From Pochonia chlamydosporia 170 (Eukaryota > Ascomycota > Sordariomycetes > Hypocreales > Clavicipitaceae): DNA of 64,000 nucleotides. This document shows, piece after piece, positions 1 to 12,569 of this stretch (position 1 is its first letter; every line of letters begins with the position of its first letter). The notes beneath the pieces are model-generated. The model did no database searches, was not told the DNA's origin, and saw only the letters and a list, made by a program, of their open reading frames with translations. A program made the translations under genes and the position numbers. The stretch is taken from contig NC_035790.1 of assembly GCF_001653235.2 (NCBI RefSeq), forward strand, positions 6,572,001-6,636,000, read 5' to 3'.

Positions 1-507
1 GTTTGGGTTAAAGCCGTGTTTTACCATCGGGCCATTTCTGTTACATTTTGCTACTGCTCTTGTTAAATGCGAGCAGGCAATGCGGTTTGACGCGGGGGTC
101 GGCACGAAGCACATCGGTGGGGTGATTTGAAATCACAGCTATACATGGTTTGGCACGTGAATGGAATACTTCCGAAACACCACGCACACCAATTGCATGC
201 TTGGTTTTAGTGATAGAGGCTGAAAGGTATTCGCATCACTTTGGCGTTACAGTGTACTATATTAAGGGATCTGGGAACAATCACTTGGAATCTGGGCAGG
301 GGATGCAAGGGCCCTCGGACATGGCTGAAAGTGCTGCACGACAGCCAAGAGCTATGTAAAAATATGGACAGCTTCAATAGAAGAATCTAGTACATGATGT
401 CTACGATACGTATTTGACGTGCAGTGATTTTCTTCCTTGACGGCAGGAACACATGCATATAGCCGTAACCATCAACAGCTACATATCTCCAGAATATCAT
501 AACCCAT
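1..507. other. non-coding flank downstream of the asparaginase gene
   Basis: No convincing gene is visible here. Only a short open frame of 69 codons (150-359) occurs, without recognisable family sequence. The right end is the 3' flank of the minus-strand asparaginase gene. Confidence 0.6.
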
Positions 508-1973
508 CTATCTCCTGTTTTCAGGATCCTCACCCCCATTATTCCAAATACTCATCCTCGCCCTCCCATCATCGTCAACCCAAGCCCGATACATGCCCCC
601 ACAATTATAATCCATCAGAATCTCTGAACGCACCATCACAACTCTACCACTCTCGGCGTCCCTCTCCACAACACTCTCAATGCCAATCATGCCTCCTTCT
701 CCCTCGCCAGTATGTCCCCATCTATCTCCTGCGCTGCGCTGCAACTCTCCATCCGGACCAATGACATTCCTCAACGCCTTGGCCGTACTCTCAGGTTTCC
801 ATCTCGCCATGGCAGCCACCGTTCTAACAGCGTTGATTCGCAAGAATGAATCTCCATTTCCAGTGCCTGACGCGCCCATGGAGCGAGATGTTACCGTCGA
901 CTTTGACCGCGACCAAGAGTCAGGCTCGACGGGAGAGTACATAAACGGTGTAGGTAAACAATCCGCCAACAATCCCTTCAGTGGCCCAGCGAACGAAACG
1001 CCAGGGGAAGCAGTATTCACCGCACGAGTAAACGTCTCCCACATCGAAGGACAAGGACCAGTCACATCCGCCCGTTCAGACCACTCCTCCGCCCAGAATC
1101 CCGCGCCAACAACAGGTGTATCGCCAATCCTCCCCGTCAACTTATTCGTCATGCCACCTGTGCTCGTCGCCGCGCAAATAACACCCTCTTCATCTAAAGC
1201 CACTGCTCCGCACGTCCCCTGCGGCAAGTACTCGTCGCTGGACCACGTTCCCATACCAAGACCAAGTTTCTCCTTCTCCAGCGCACGAACATGCTCGTCC
1301 CACCGCTGCTGCGTAAAGTAATAACTTGGCTCGACCATGTCCAGCCCATACTTCTGAGCGAGTTGTTCTGCTGCGGGGCCCCAAATCTGGGTATGCCCCT
1401 GCGCGGACGGCACATCTAGGTCATTCGTGGACAGGGACGCTTGACCCCTTGATTCGAGGTCCTGCTCGCCATGGTCGAGCATCTTTTTCGCGAGGAGAAT
1501 GGGGTTACGGACGTGATGGAGACCCATGACGCCTACGCCGCGCTTCTTGTGGCCGCGGGATACCATGACCGAAGCTTCAAGTTCGTTGATGCCGTCGCGG
1601 GTGAAGACGGCGCCGTGGCCGCTGTTGAAGAGGGGGTTGTCTTCTAGGAGGGTTACTGCATAGGAGGCAATTTGCAGGGCTGAAGGCGGTTTGAATGCGC
1701 CTGAGGGTGATTTTTCCGACGGGCTGTGTATGTATTCATTTGTTTTTGTGATCTGAAGAGAGTTAGCTGGGATCTCAAGACGGAGTGTGACAGGATGAAG
1801 ATGAGTTGATTAGTATTTGCACTCACAATCGTAAGAAGAGCATCCCGATAGGCAATGTACTTGTCCTGAGGGAAGTTCTTGCGCACAATATTCCCTGCGC
1901 CGCCGTGGATAACGATACGGGGTTGAATCTTGATCGCCCGGGGCGGTGACGCTTGCTGCTTCTCGCACTCCAT
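508..1973 (-). CDS. plant-type L-asparaginase / isoaspartyl peptidase (Ntn hydrolase)
   Basis: The gene has two exons, 1973-1827 and 1752-508, with one 74-nt intron (1826-1753, donor GTGAGT, acceptor CAG). Together they encode 463 residues from an ATG start. The N-terminus has the family's IVIHGGAG motif (about residues 20-27), and exon 2 continues with NSGHGAVFTRDG. The predicted catalytic Thr is about residue 229, in GTCGAVALD, followed by ATSTGG and the substrate-loop region GRIGDTPVVGAG. In this family a proenzyme cleaves itself just before that Thr to give alpha and beta chains, then hydrolyses Asn or beta-aspartyl peptides. No signal peptide is visible, so it is probably cytosolic. The beta chain is longer than in simple asparaginases, with a Ser-rich insertion, as in fungal relatives and taspase-like proteins. 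Substrate preference cannot be read from sequence. Confidence 0.9.
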
Positions 1974-2937
1974 TGTAATGGAAGCAAAGTGACGCTAAAC
2001 AAAGCAGTCTATGGTGAGAAAACGATTCTATTAGCGACTGAGCTTGCTATCTACCCAAGTGAGAGTTGGGAACAGCAAGAGCATAAAAGGGTGAATGAAA
2101 TCGGTGTGAAACAGCAAGTAGTTGAGAGTGGATCATGTTGGTATGTCTCCAATGCGGAGTTCCCACGGAGTCGGAACGGCGGTGGCTTTTTGGTGCAAGG
2201 TCGTTGACCTACCTATTTGGGAAGGTTCAACGTAAATGCGGGTGCTTGTTCCGGTTTCGCAGCGTTTGTATTCTTGATGTCCAAAAATATTCGAGCATAC
2301 TTGGAGTTGCGTTAGTATTTAACGAGGTTATCGTGAGACTTGAATGCTGAACGTGGTGTGTTCATGTGTCATCCACGCCAGCGCACAACAACAAGATGGA
2401 ACCACAGTATCGCCGTATCTGACCTTCTTAAAAAGAAAAGTATCATTCATTTCAACTTTAGGTACGAAACGCCCTGTGTGTTGCATTTGCAGGTATATCC
2501 ACATTCCGCCGCCTCCCTTCACCGAAATGGTCTCGCAATTTGTCCCAATATGAGCAGACATATCCATGCTCGCCATCACCCTCCCCTCAAAGGCATTGAA
2601 ACCAAACCCAACGCCATGTGCTCTGTAAGCCTAATCCTTAATCGATGTCAAACTTCAATGCTAAAATGTTACCCAAATTTCGATTTTTAGCCAGCCCTCT
2701 GATTCCAGCGTTTGCAATACAGCTACAACTATGGTTACACTCCGTTCACCTGCATGATTCCGGTTTGAAAGCAAAATCAAAGAAATGTTAACGTGGCGCA
2801 AGACTGAGCCGGAGCCTCAGCTTCGCCATTTCAAACTGGTGATGCAGCCAAACCAGCGGCAATTTTGACGGCTAAGTTGACATCCTTTCGCCTGATGCCG
2901 GGGGTTCGGCCTAAGCAGACTGCATTATTTGACAATT
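1974..2937. other. intergenic region, asparaginase promoter side
   Basis: This 0.96-kb gap lies between the start of the minus-strand asparaginase gene and the stop of the minus-strand bZIP gene. Only short overlapping frames (83-116 codons) on both strands are present, with no recognisable domain. It should contain the asparaginase promoter and the bZIP terminator. Confidence 0.5.
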
Positions 2938-4985
2938 CTACTCTTTGTTAGCTTTACGCAGAAAGTCTACGGCGAGAATAGGTTTTGCCTTACCCTTAAT
3001 CAATACTGACACATTTAATGCGATCTTGGACTTGACAGGCCAGGTCATGGATTGTGACCAGATGCGGTTGCTTCCAGAAGGCAGCATGAAGCTAACCATT
3101 TCATGACCATACTCGCTTGGTGGTGGTTGTCCGTGGTTCTGCCCTGCTATGCCCACCGGGGGTTGCTGTGCCATGTTGACAGCAACTGATGGGCCTGTAC
3201 CGTCGGCGGCACCCGATATTGGACTGTTACTGTCGCTAGCCCATGCGCCACCTTGATTGCTGCCCCCGTATCCGGAATCTGTAGTAGTAAAGCCTGCTTG
3301 ATGCCCGTTTGGCGCAGAGGCGGAGGAGCTGCTGGCTCTCGTTGAAGACTCGTCACGATCCAGGTCGCTGATATCAATGTCTGCCTCCACATATTCGGCT
3401 CGCTGGGGAATGAATATGCCTAGTTGGCGCAGATACGTTTCGACTTCATCCGGGTCGAAAAATTCGCCCTCAAAGCCTGGCCACAACATCCGCATCTTGC
3501 GATCAATTCGTTCATCGCGCGTCGCTTCCACTTCCGGGCCAAATGGTCCCATGGATAAACCAGTCATTTCCTGGGGCTTCCCATATGACCGAGTGCCTTG
3601 GTTCCCGATGGGCATCACTGCTTTCGTGTTGTCTGTGCCTTCAATCGATTGCTGCGGGAAGTAAGTACCGGCGCCGCCGAGATTGGTGAACGGAAACCTC
3701 CAGTGGCTTAAATCCTCGTGTTGGTTCCGGCTCAAAGAAAGTTGCAAACGCTTAATAATGGCCGCCTTCGACTCGAAAAACAGGCAAAACCCAAAGACGG
3801 CGGCAAATCTGTCTGGTGGAGGGTTAGCCATCATAATGAGTCGTAACCCTTTCTCGATTGAATGGCGTTGCAGTCGACGGCCAAAGGTCAACTCGTGTGA
3901 GGCGTAGGAAGATGGCGGGGCCATTGATGAGTATAGACCGTGGTCAGCGGCCATGCTTCCATCGAAGCTGTCCACCGCAGTTGACTCCATCGAGGAGTAA
4001 AACGGGAAACTCGCATTGTCCGGGGTTGCTGCCGTGACAACTTCGTAGTTGAGTGAAGTAGGCACGTGAATCAGGGGCCCCGGCGGAGGCGCAGATGCTG
4101 TAGCTAAAGTGCTACCGGGTATTGCAGAGGCGCCAGACGTCCCTATGATGCTGGTATGCAGTGAGGTATCTGAGTGAAAGTCTTTGGGTGGTTGGACGGT
4201 GGTGCCCCTATGCATGGTTGATGGCATTGCTTCCAGTCCGTGATACTGTCCATGGTTAGACCCGGTGTGCTCCTCACTTTCATCGGTGCCGCTGTCGTCT
4301 ACGGTGCTATATCGTGCCTTATCAGCTACCGCGGTGATCCTGCCAGCAAGAGCGGACAATCGTTGAATCGCATGTGGAGCAGCTTCGAGAACACGTTCAG
4401 ACAGGAGAATGTCGTAAAAGTCGCTGAACCCTTTGCTTATATCGTCATTGGCTTTTTCCAGCTCCTTGACACGCTGCTCTAGGGTTGTGATGGTGGTATC
4501 TTTACGATGCCTGTATGCTCGCTGAGCAAGACGAATTTGTGTACGACGACGCTGTACAAACGTGGTTAGAAACCATTCACATCTGCCGCGGCGGATTAAC
4601 ATCATGGTTGCTCAAGAATAGAACTTACATCGGCAGCGGTTTCGTCTTTGGTATCCAACCTCGGTCTACCCCTAGACCTCTTCTTTCGTCCATCATCTTC
4701 TGTCGAATTGATGTTTCCCGATTTGCCATCATTTTCTTTTGAACTTCTTGCCCGTTTGCCGGTCACAGGTGTTGGGCCTAGCTCACTTTGAGCCGGTTGT
4801 GTTGTCATGGTTGCAGTGGGAGGAGTGCCAGTACCGAAAGCAACGCTGAGGTCATACTGCTGAGTGTTGAGACCTGACATACGCTTGATATCGTTCATTG
4901 GAGAGTGGTGGTGGTAGCCGCTTCCCCCGGCCGAACGATCATCGAAAGGCAGCGATTGCGGGACGCTGGCGACAATAGTTGCCAT
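2938..4985 (-). CDS. bZIP transcription factor
   Basis: Two exons, 4985-4629 and 4551-2938, are separated by a 77-nt intron (4628-4552, donor GTAAGT, acceptor TACAG). The product is 656 residues. The intron splits the DNA-binding region: exon 1 ends with a basic GRPRLDTKDETAAD stretch and exon 2 opens with RRRTQIRLAQRAYRHRK, then a leucine-zipper-like heptad segment (TLEQRVKELEKANDDI). The splice restores a continuous basic region, which strongly supports the model. The remainder includes a conserved block around RLIMMANPPPDRFAAVFGF and Ser/Gly-rich, probably disordered tails. The frame is open upstream to 5045, but only from a TTG, so the ATG at 4985 (MATIVAS) is used. It is presumably a nuclear regulator in the broad AP-1/Yap-like fungal group. 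Its targets are unknown. Confidence 0.85.
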
Positions 4986-7900
4986 GTGATATGATGTTGA
5001 GCCTTTGGCAGTCGGCCCTGGCAGGTCAGCCAATACGTAATCCAATCAGGCACGAAATGCGTTATGCTGCTAAACCACGATCGCCCTCTTGTGTCAAAGA
5101 TGCAGTAATTGGTGGCTCCGCGGGTAGCTGTCAAGAAGACGGCTCAAGGGCCTTACAGAGTATGCGATATTTGTCTTTGAAACCAGTCGGTTTGACATCC
5201 AGAGAACAATGTCCACGGCGAGATTTGAGTTAGATAGAGAGGAATCGTCGCAACGAGTGATTGTCAAACTCGGTTGATGATGAGGGCTGAATGCACTCTT
5301 TGACGAGAGTGGAGAGCAGCTGAGCAATCAAGGATAATGAGTTCACAAAGTCCGTTTTTGGCTCCCAACCCAACCTGGAGCTTTGCTCTTGGCGACTCTT
5401 GGGAAAATATCCAACAATATGTCTGTGGAGAGAGTTGTGTAAAGTCAAAGGAGACGATGTTCTTCAGGAGGGGAATGCTTCGTCCGTTGATGCTAGGGGA
5501 AGTCCAATAGTGAATTGAGACTTTCAGAAGGGTTAGGGGTTGGCTGAACCCAGATGGCAGACCAGAACTTCAATGTTGGCAGTACCAAGCCATCAGCGAT
5601 TCAATTGGGGCAGAGAAAGGCAGACGGAGAAGAGGGCGGGATTGACGACAGCTCAGACGCGGCCCACCAAGATGGCGTCCGACATGGTCATTGATGCACA
5701 CCGGGGAGCCCACCAGGATGGTCAGCCACCGGGAGGAGTATCCAGAGATTCCAGACCAGACCCCAAATTCAGCCAGTTATTAGTTGACTTAGCACCTGGT
5801 CCACCGTTGAGAGGAACCCTTTCTAAAGTTGGCGGCACTCGCTGCCCACAGCGTTGCCCTGCAGTGGGGTCAAGTCTGGTTTCTTTCCGGAGTTGACGGG
5901 CCTAAGCTTTGGATGGTACCGAAGAAACAGAAGACCAACAAGTGGCCTGAGATAAAAAGGGCACCAGACTCTTTAGAGGAGCCAACGTTTGAAGTACAGA
6001 GTTCCAAACGGCCAAGGACGAATGCCGACCCGGATGTTAAAACTGGCTTGCGAGGCTGCTCGGTGGCGTCCAGTATGCTCCAAGCAGGCATTGTGTCATG
6101 TCATGGTGCAAAAGTGCTATCTCAGCCCAACAATGTAGCCTTTTGAGGCGTGCATATTTTGGCTTTTCGGTCGGCGTTCCCTTTCGTCTGATCTTGACTT
6201 CATTTGCGGGTGTTCTTCTAGTCGCTACCACTTGTCAGCATGTTCCACAAGAGTGATGTTGCTGTAAAGATGGCGGATTGCCAACAACGTTTGATGCCAA
6301 TGTAATGCTTTTTGCACCCGAACCTCCGACTGGCAGCATCACCCAGCATCAGCACCACCGTGTCCTCTGCTTAGAAGATATGTTTTGGTCGTTCCCAAGG
6401 CATTGGAAGAGGATACTGTGGCTCCCAAAGGTACGAGTGTAGCTGACGAGATACATTCGACTCAGTGACATGCCGTTCCAAGACACTATTCAGAAATGCT
6501 GTGCCATCATGACGACTAGTTCAATGACGGGATGTGATGAGCCATCAAACCAGATGTTCGGAATTATTAGAGCAAGGCACCAAGTTTCATTGGTGACAGG
6601 CACAGTGCTGCACATGTGCACGTGGGTGAGCATCTGAGGAAAGAGCGTCCCGAACCGATTGACTTCAATGTTGACTGGATAACTCCAGACCACTTGCAGT
6701 CTGACGAATCGGGGACTTGCATGAGCAGTTGAGGCTTTGGATTATGACAGACAGAGCCGCTCTTTGTTTCAAACAACCAGACCAAACAAGCCAGCCAAGG
6801 TGTAAAGTGAGCCGTTGGAACTGGAAATCCTCATGCTGTGCTGCCCCAGACTGTCTCACATCAAGGGAACCAGTCTAGCAGAATTCGGTAAATGCATGGG
6901 TAGTTGGTGCTAGCTGCATAGAATCGCCCCTGTCAAAGGCAAGCCCTGTCTCGTCTCGTCGTCTTGCCTTGTCAAACCACAGAATTACGACCAGGGTTTA
7001 TTATCAACTTTATTGATGACAATGCTGCACGCTTCCTTGTGGGATTCAAGGACTAACAATTACAGCTTAAAACTTGTGCTACAACCCGCGATCTCTTGGT
7101 GATTTCTCGATCAAAGGGAGAATGCCAGATTCTGTAGTTTCAGGCCCCTTAAAAGCCCCGAGCCGGGACGCGAGCTAACATAAAGTCCATACTCTACTAA
7201 AAGAGGTCACATCATACTAGTCTGGTGGTTTTTCTCGGTCTACCGGAATGACAAATACCAACGGCTGAGCTAGTTTTAAATTGAAATCTTCCGTCTGGCT
7301 CATGCTATTGTGTTCTGGGCTTTATTGACTAGATCTCCGCTCCGCTCCTCTCCGCTCATGTGTTGCAATGCAATCGATGATGTAGGGTCAAGGTCTTCAT
7401 GCTGTCTTCATTCCAAGTGGCCCTTTCTCAATCCACACAAAAAACTCGAGCGAGTGCCGACAATCGTCGGGTGGTTAGCGTCTGATTCTTGGCTCATTTG
7501 TGGAAATGTGGTGGGCCGTAGCCGTGGCCATGGCCCATTACGACTGGGAATTGAACCCAAGTGCTCTGTGATGTCAACTGGTCTGGTTATTCCATCCATC
7601 AAATGTCCAGATGTCCCCACAAAACGTTCGAAGCTTGCCGAAGTGGCTGACGGCCTGCTAAAGCCTCAAGCATCGACATGCACGCACGCATGCATGCTTT
7701 ATGAATCGCAGTTTGCGATTCCCATTGTGTACGGAGTACCTGATCCTGGCAATTCCTGCAGAGGGAATTCTTGCAGAAGCGAGAGAGAGCAACGCCGGTC
7801 TCAGGTACCACGAACTTTACCGTTACATCTGAGTGACCTGACCAGTCACTCACTGGTTGACGTGAATGACATTTGACTTGACTTGACTTGACTTGACCAG

Positions 7901-8687
7901 ACCAGACCAGACCAGACGAAAGGTCACCAACATCTCGATCCCAGCCTTAGGGGCAATTGTTTCCCGCTTTGCCAATCGAGAAAAGACCCGATCCAACGAG
8001 CCTGCTAGCTCTATGGAATTCCGGGGGGATCGCTGTCGCATTTCGCGCTCCAGAACTAACCCCGTGGTATTTGCTTCACATTGCAACATGATGGGGCTCT
8101 GCGAGTGAAAGGGAACTGATACCTTCACCATGGTAGTGTGAACGAGAAACATCGCGCCGCACTAGTTGTCAACTGTTCGAATTACCAAATACGAAGCACG
8201 GCTGTGGTGGCCGGCAATATGCGTCCGGAAATTGGTGCCCAGAAGCATAATGCAACCAAACCAGACAACCAGCTCCTCGGAACGGCAAGCAACAGCCGGA
8301 CTCAGGGATGCTCAATATGATACCCGAATTTGATGGAAAGTGACATCAAATCCCTTGCAAAATTGCTGCACACTCAGCCCCAATCTGTTGCTGCGCCTCT
8401 GAGCTGTGCAGTGACCTGTTATACCTGCAGATGCTCAGCCTCATTCCATGGGATTTGAGGCATGTCCAGGGTAGGCAACTTCAATTGTCTTGGCGTCCCT
8501 CTTTTTCTCCAGACCAAGCCAAGACGAACCTCCACCACAAACCACCGCCATCTAAATAAATCCAGGCCAGCTAGTTTGCTTCAGAGTCGCAAAGAGTCCA
8601 ATAGCTGCCCCCGCATTTCTTGACGGCGAATTGCGGAGCGCAACGTGACGATTGCATTGATTTGTTTCATCGTCGCCGAGAAGAATA
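4986..8687. other. long divergent intergenic region (3.7 kb)
   Basis: This stretch separates the divergent bZIP and kinase genes. I see no conserved coding region. Many short frames (60-188 codons) occur on both strands and overlap each other, as in non-coding DNA. It holds a CCAGACCAGACC motif (5751-5762), an alternating GCATGC run near 7687-7696 and the pentanucleotide repeat at 7873-7917. The part nearest 8687 should contain the kinase promoter and leader. Confidence 0.5.
7873..7917. repeat. compound pentanucleotide microsatellite
   Basis: Five tandem copies of TTGAC (7873-7897) are followed directly, in the same 5-nt register, by four copies of CAGAC (7898-7917). The two units differ at their first three positions, so this is a two-block compound array. 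It sits about 0.8 kb upstream of the kinase start. Confidence 0.95.
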
Positions 8688-11110
8688 ATGGTCGATCGCG
8701 AAAATGGCTGGACAACAGTTGGCCATCGGATTCTTGGCCACGGCCATCAGTTTGGCGCTGGTCGTGAGTGGGTAGTGCAGGAAGAATTGGCTGATATGGA
8801 AGCTATTACCTCATGGGAGAAGGATACGCAATGGCCTGGCATGTAAGCAATCAATCTACAATTGTCCGAAGAGGCATACTACTTGATTTGCGACTCGATA
8901 TCATTTTCATGGCTCTCGCATTCCTCGCAGCTAGCTAACATACCCTGTGGCAATGCAGAGACAACGCCCTCTTCGACGGCCCGGAAGCCAAAAAATTCGA
9001 CAACAAACTAGTCAAGCTCCATGATCTAGATCAAGGCGCTTTTGGGAGGGTAGACAAGGTCATGCACGGATCAGTTTGCCTGGCTAGGAAGCGCATACCG
9101 AGACGACGCGGATTTACCATTGAAGACTTGCGGAAAGAAGGGGTAACAATGCGCAAGCTTGATCACCGTCATGTCGTCAAGTTGGTGGCTACATATGCTC
9201 CGAGGTCTCACGAGCTGTGCTTATTAATATGGCCTGCTGCCGTTTGCAACTTGAACAGGCTGCTGGAGGACCTCGAATGTCTACGCCTCAAGGAGGGAGA
9301 CCGTGAAGACATTGTCGAACGTTTGACGGCATTGGACCTAAAAGATCTGAGCGCCATTGATCCAATCGCCAATGATCAATACCTGACACCGGTGTCCGAC
9401 TCGTGCCCTTTTGATTTCTTGCGAACAATTATTGGTTGTGTCGCTCGCGCCATGTCTCATTGCCATGCGAATAATGTCCGGCATCTTGACATCAAGCCCT
9501 CCAATATTCTACTGCGACCAGATCGTGTCTACTTGGCCGACTTTGGTATCTCTCGAGATGTCACTGGCCAAGACCATACAACAACAGATGGAATGCCTGG
9601 CACCGAAAGGTGGCGAGCCCCGGAGCTTTATGGTGACAATGGCTCCAGTATGCAGCTGTCAGACATGTACTCGCTTGGTCTGGTCTACCTAAATATTGCG
9701 ACGGTGCTATACGATGCGAGATTGGCGGAATTTGACGAAGCCCTCAGCTACCCGGGGAGGATATCTCGTGACGAACAGCTTCGGGTCAGAGAAGATAAAA
9801 TCAAGGCACACCTGGACCGACTTACTGCCAGAGCCTTGGTCATGCCACCCTTCATGTTTACGTACGAGGGCCAAGAGACAGTGCGGCCACGACCGTTGAC
9901 GCAACTCATATCTCGGATGGTTGCCACCAACCCAAGACACAGGTTAACGGCCGCGAAAATTGATGAAAAGCTCTCGATGCTCGGAGGAATCAACCAAATT
10001 TACCACGCTGATTGCTGTAAGAGGCCCATATCGTGGGTGGAGGACAAGTGGGATAGGAAGTTTGCCAGCCTCATCGCGCTACAAAAAGAAAATGACGTGC
10101 AGCGCAGGAGAATCATGGAACTAGAGGGCAAGGACCAGACATATGAAACCAGACTGGAAAAGCAACGGCAAAAACATGAGCAGGATATTTCCAGACTGCA
10201 AGTCCTGTTGAAAAATGCAGAAGAGAGATGCCAGAGGCTGGAATCTGAAAAGACAGACCGGCGCAGAAGATCTCACAGCTCCCGTGGTTCTCACGGCCAT
10301 GATGTACCACGGCCAGTCTTGCTGGGCGGGAAAAGGAACCTGCAAAATGGACCTACAACACCACAAGGCGTTGGACTGGGACTAAACAAGTCGAAGTTAA
10401 CTCCGCCAAGATCAACAGGACTGGGAAAGCCAGCATCCGGATCCGCATCCTTCAAACCTCTGGCGCATCCCTATCCACAGCGGTCTCAGTCCATCGTGAC
10501 GCCCACTCCAGAACGTCCCTCGCAAATGCGTACCCTTCAGAGCAGCCCGGCAGTGGCCCAGTCATCAGCTGCCAAATCACCTTCAGGCCAGCGGTCCCCG
10601 AGCTTCAGCGGCAACTTGGCAGGCTACGCTTTACGGTCTCGTGGATCTGGCTCCAAGCTTCCGTTGCCCGTCACACCGAGCCGGAGCAACACACCAGTCT
10701 TCCATAGAGACCAAAGCATGACGGATAGCAGTATGGCGTCATCTGTCTTTTCACGCAAGAGTCTTGAGACCCTACCTACTCCTCCAGCACACAACAGCCC
10801 GGTATTGCAGCGTACGGCTACGGAAAACATGAAACCACAATGGGGCCAACTCGAGGACAGACCCGCATCGCCAACTGAACAGCCGCCCGTAACCAAGGAC
10901 GAAGTGCAGAGACCCTCCACTCCCGATAGTCCCGTATTATCCATGTCGCCGTCTGCTATGTCTTCTCCACGAACTCTCAGATCAGAAGTCCTTACGGATG
11001 GCGGTGACAAAAACGCCACTTCGAGGCCCATACCCCCGTCATTACAACCTATGAAGAGCTGGGCGGATGTGGCCAAGTTGGAAAAGAGGCGACAAATCGC
11101 AACGAAGTAG
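8688..11110 (+). CDS. protein kinase with HLD catalytic loop and coiled-coil/disordered tail
   Basis: Exon 1 is 8688-8842 and exon 2 is 8959-11110. The 116-nt intron has donor GTAAGC and acceptor CAG, and the product is 768 residues. Kinase landmarks are in order: glycine loop QGAFGRV (77-83), the ARKRI lysine (K96), catalytic loop HLDIKPSN (H227-L228-D229, K231), DFG (246-248) and an RWRAPEL APE motif. The catalytic Asp, Lys, Asn and DFG Asp are all present, so activity is likely. The usual HRD Arg is Leu, making this a non-RD kinase. After the kinase domain comes a charged coiled coil (encoded around 10080-10260), then about 270 Ser/Pro-rich residues with many SP/TP sites. Fungi hold many such orphan Ser/Thr kinases and I cannot assign a pathway. 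Without exon 1 the glycine loop would be missing, which supports the intron. Confidence 0.85.
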
Positions 11111-11385
11111 GAAAAGATGAAAACAGCGTTCTGGGCCAAAAGTTGCAAATAGGATTTTGATATTTTACCAAGAGACGGATTATGATACCAAGAATTAGAC
11201 GCTCATATGACTACGCACTTCATTGGAAACTGTTTATTTTGCATAGCGGGCTGGAAAAATGACAATTTCTTTCATGCTATTTGACCGTTATACATATGAT
11301 GCCTTTACATACTATGTAGTCTTTCTCCTCACTTCCCAAAAAACGCTCAATCTATAGTACAATTTCGAGCCAAACTCATGATATT

Positions 11386-12569
11386 TCACCTTAAATCTCG
11401 GCTGTCATCCACGCTAGCAGTCCATTTTTGTAACCGGTACTTCTGCAATTTCACCAACGCACTCCATTCCGAGTCTTCAGAGAGATCGACATAACCCGCT
11501 TCACTGTCCTCTTGACGAGCAATTCCTGCCGCAATAGCTGCCAAGGACTGACGTAGCGGAGACACAAAAACAGCAGCATTCGGCCCATCTCGATACTGCG
11601 ACGGTAATCTTCCCATAGCCTGTGGTGCGTCCTCCCTCAACGATTCCTCCGTATTGACCTCCTGCCCCTTCTGCCCCTGAGCCTTTTGCTCCTCAACTAG
11701 CTCGGTCAGCGCTTTGCCCCTTGCGATCCAATCCTGCCATATCTTGTCAATCTTCCACTCCCACCACAACTTGGTCAGTTGCACGGTCCACAAAAATGAA
11801 CCGGTCTGTTTGCCAACCGCATCAGCACCCTGGAAGTAGTCCGTCACTCCCTCAAGCTCGGCCTGCCTCGCCACCAGCTTATCCCACTGGTCTTCCTGGA
11901 TTGCGTCCCAGCCCATATCTTCGTCGGCCCCGACCATCTTTTCTACGTTATCGGCGAAAACAAGGGCCTTTCGACCAATCATTTTGGACAACTCTTTCGG
12001 TTGTGGCTTTTTAAGACGCAGGAATGGCAGGCCATGTGCTGTGGCGGCGACGGAGGGGATGCGAGTTTTGAATGAGTCAGGGATGTAGGTCGGTTTGTAG
12101 ACGGGGGGGTCGCCTGGATCGGCTATGTTTTTGAGGAATGGCTCGCGGGGTCTTTCGGGAGGCAATTTGTGTTCGTGTGGTCGGGGTTTCAGGTCTTGCC
12201 GGGAAGCGAGATGTGTTGTTAGTTGATTGTGCTCGGGCGAGCCTGGTATTTGGGCTTTGGAGAGGAGAGTAAGGAACTAGAATTCGTTTAGTTGGAATCC
12301 TTGGGATAATTTTGGCTTTTGGGAATGGAGGTGTGACGTACCTTGTATCCTGCTGTCACGGAAGCATATACTAATCTGTAGCTCGTGTATGTGCTGTTCC
12401 TAACGAACGCCTTCTTGAGGGCATGGGCCATGGCTTTCTTTGGGTCTAAACTGTCGGAAAGGGGGGCAATCTCTATCTTGTTCGCAGACCGCAATAGGGC
12501 CCGATATAGAGACAGGACCGCAATGCGATGCCGCGAATTCTTCGCGGGGATGAAAAGCTGGCGGCGCAT
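11386..12569 (-). CDS. LYR-motif (complex 1 LYR) protein, probably mitochondrial
   Basis: Exon 1 is 12569-12342 and exon 2 is 12276-11386. The 66-nt intron (12341-12277) has donor GTACGT and acceptor CTAG, and the product is 372 residues. The N-terminus carries a clear LYR tripeptide at residues 21-23 (VLSLYRALLRSA) followed by a helical, basic segment, as in LYRM/complex-1 LYR proteins. Members bind the mitochondrial acyl carrier protein and help Fe-S cluster biogenesis or respiratory-complex assembly. Most LYR proteins have about 80-130 residues. This one has about 250 additional residues, including PQPKELSKMIGRK and Trp-rich WWEWKIDKIWQDW segments, so it is a large fungal variant. It is convergent with the kinase gene, whose stop lies 275 bp away. 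The specific client complex is unknown. Confidence 0.75.

Noticed and set aside
680..1321. 213-codon plus-strand frame
   Set aside because: It lies wholly antisense to exon 2 of the asparaginase gene, which has clear family motifs.
4986..5045. Longer bZIP N-terminus starting at 5045
   Set aside because: The codon there is TTG. The first in-frame ATG is at 4985.
7530..7563. B-box-like GGGTTCAATTCCC on the minus strand, suggesting a tRNA gene
   Set aside because: A T-arm of five pairs can be drawn, but there is no A-box at the right distance and no complementary acceptor stem, so no tRNA is supported.
5046..8687. Possible transposon remnant in the large gap between bZIP and kinase genes
   Set aside because: No transposase or reverse-transcriptase motif, terminal inverted repeat or target duplication could be seen.
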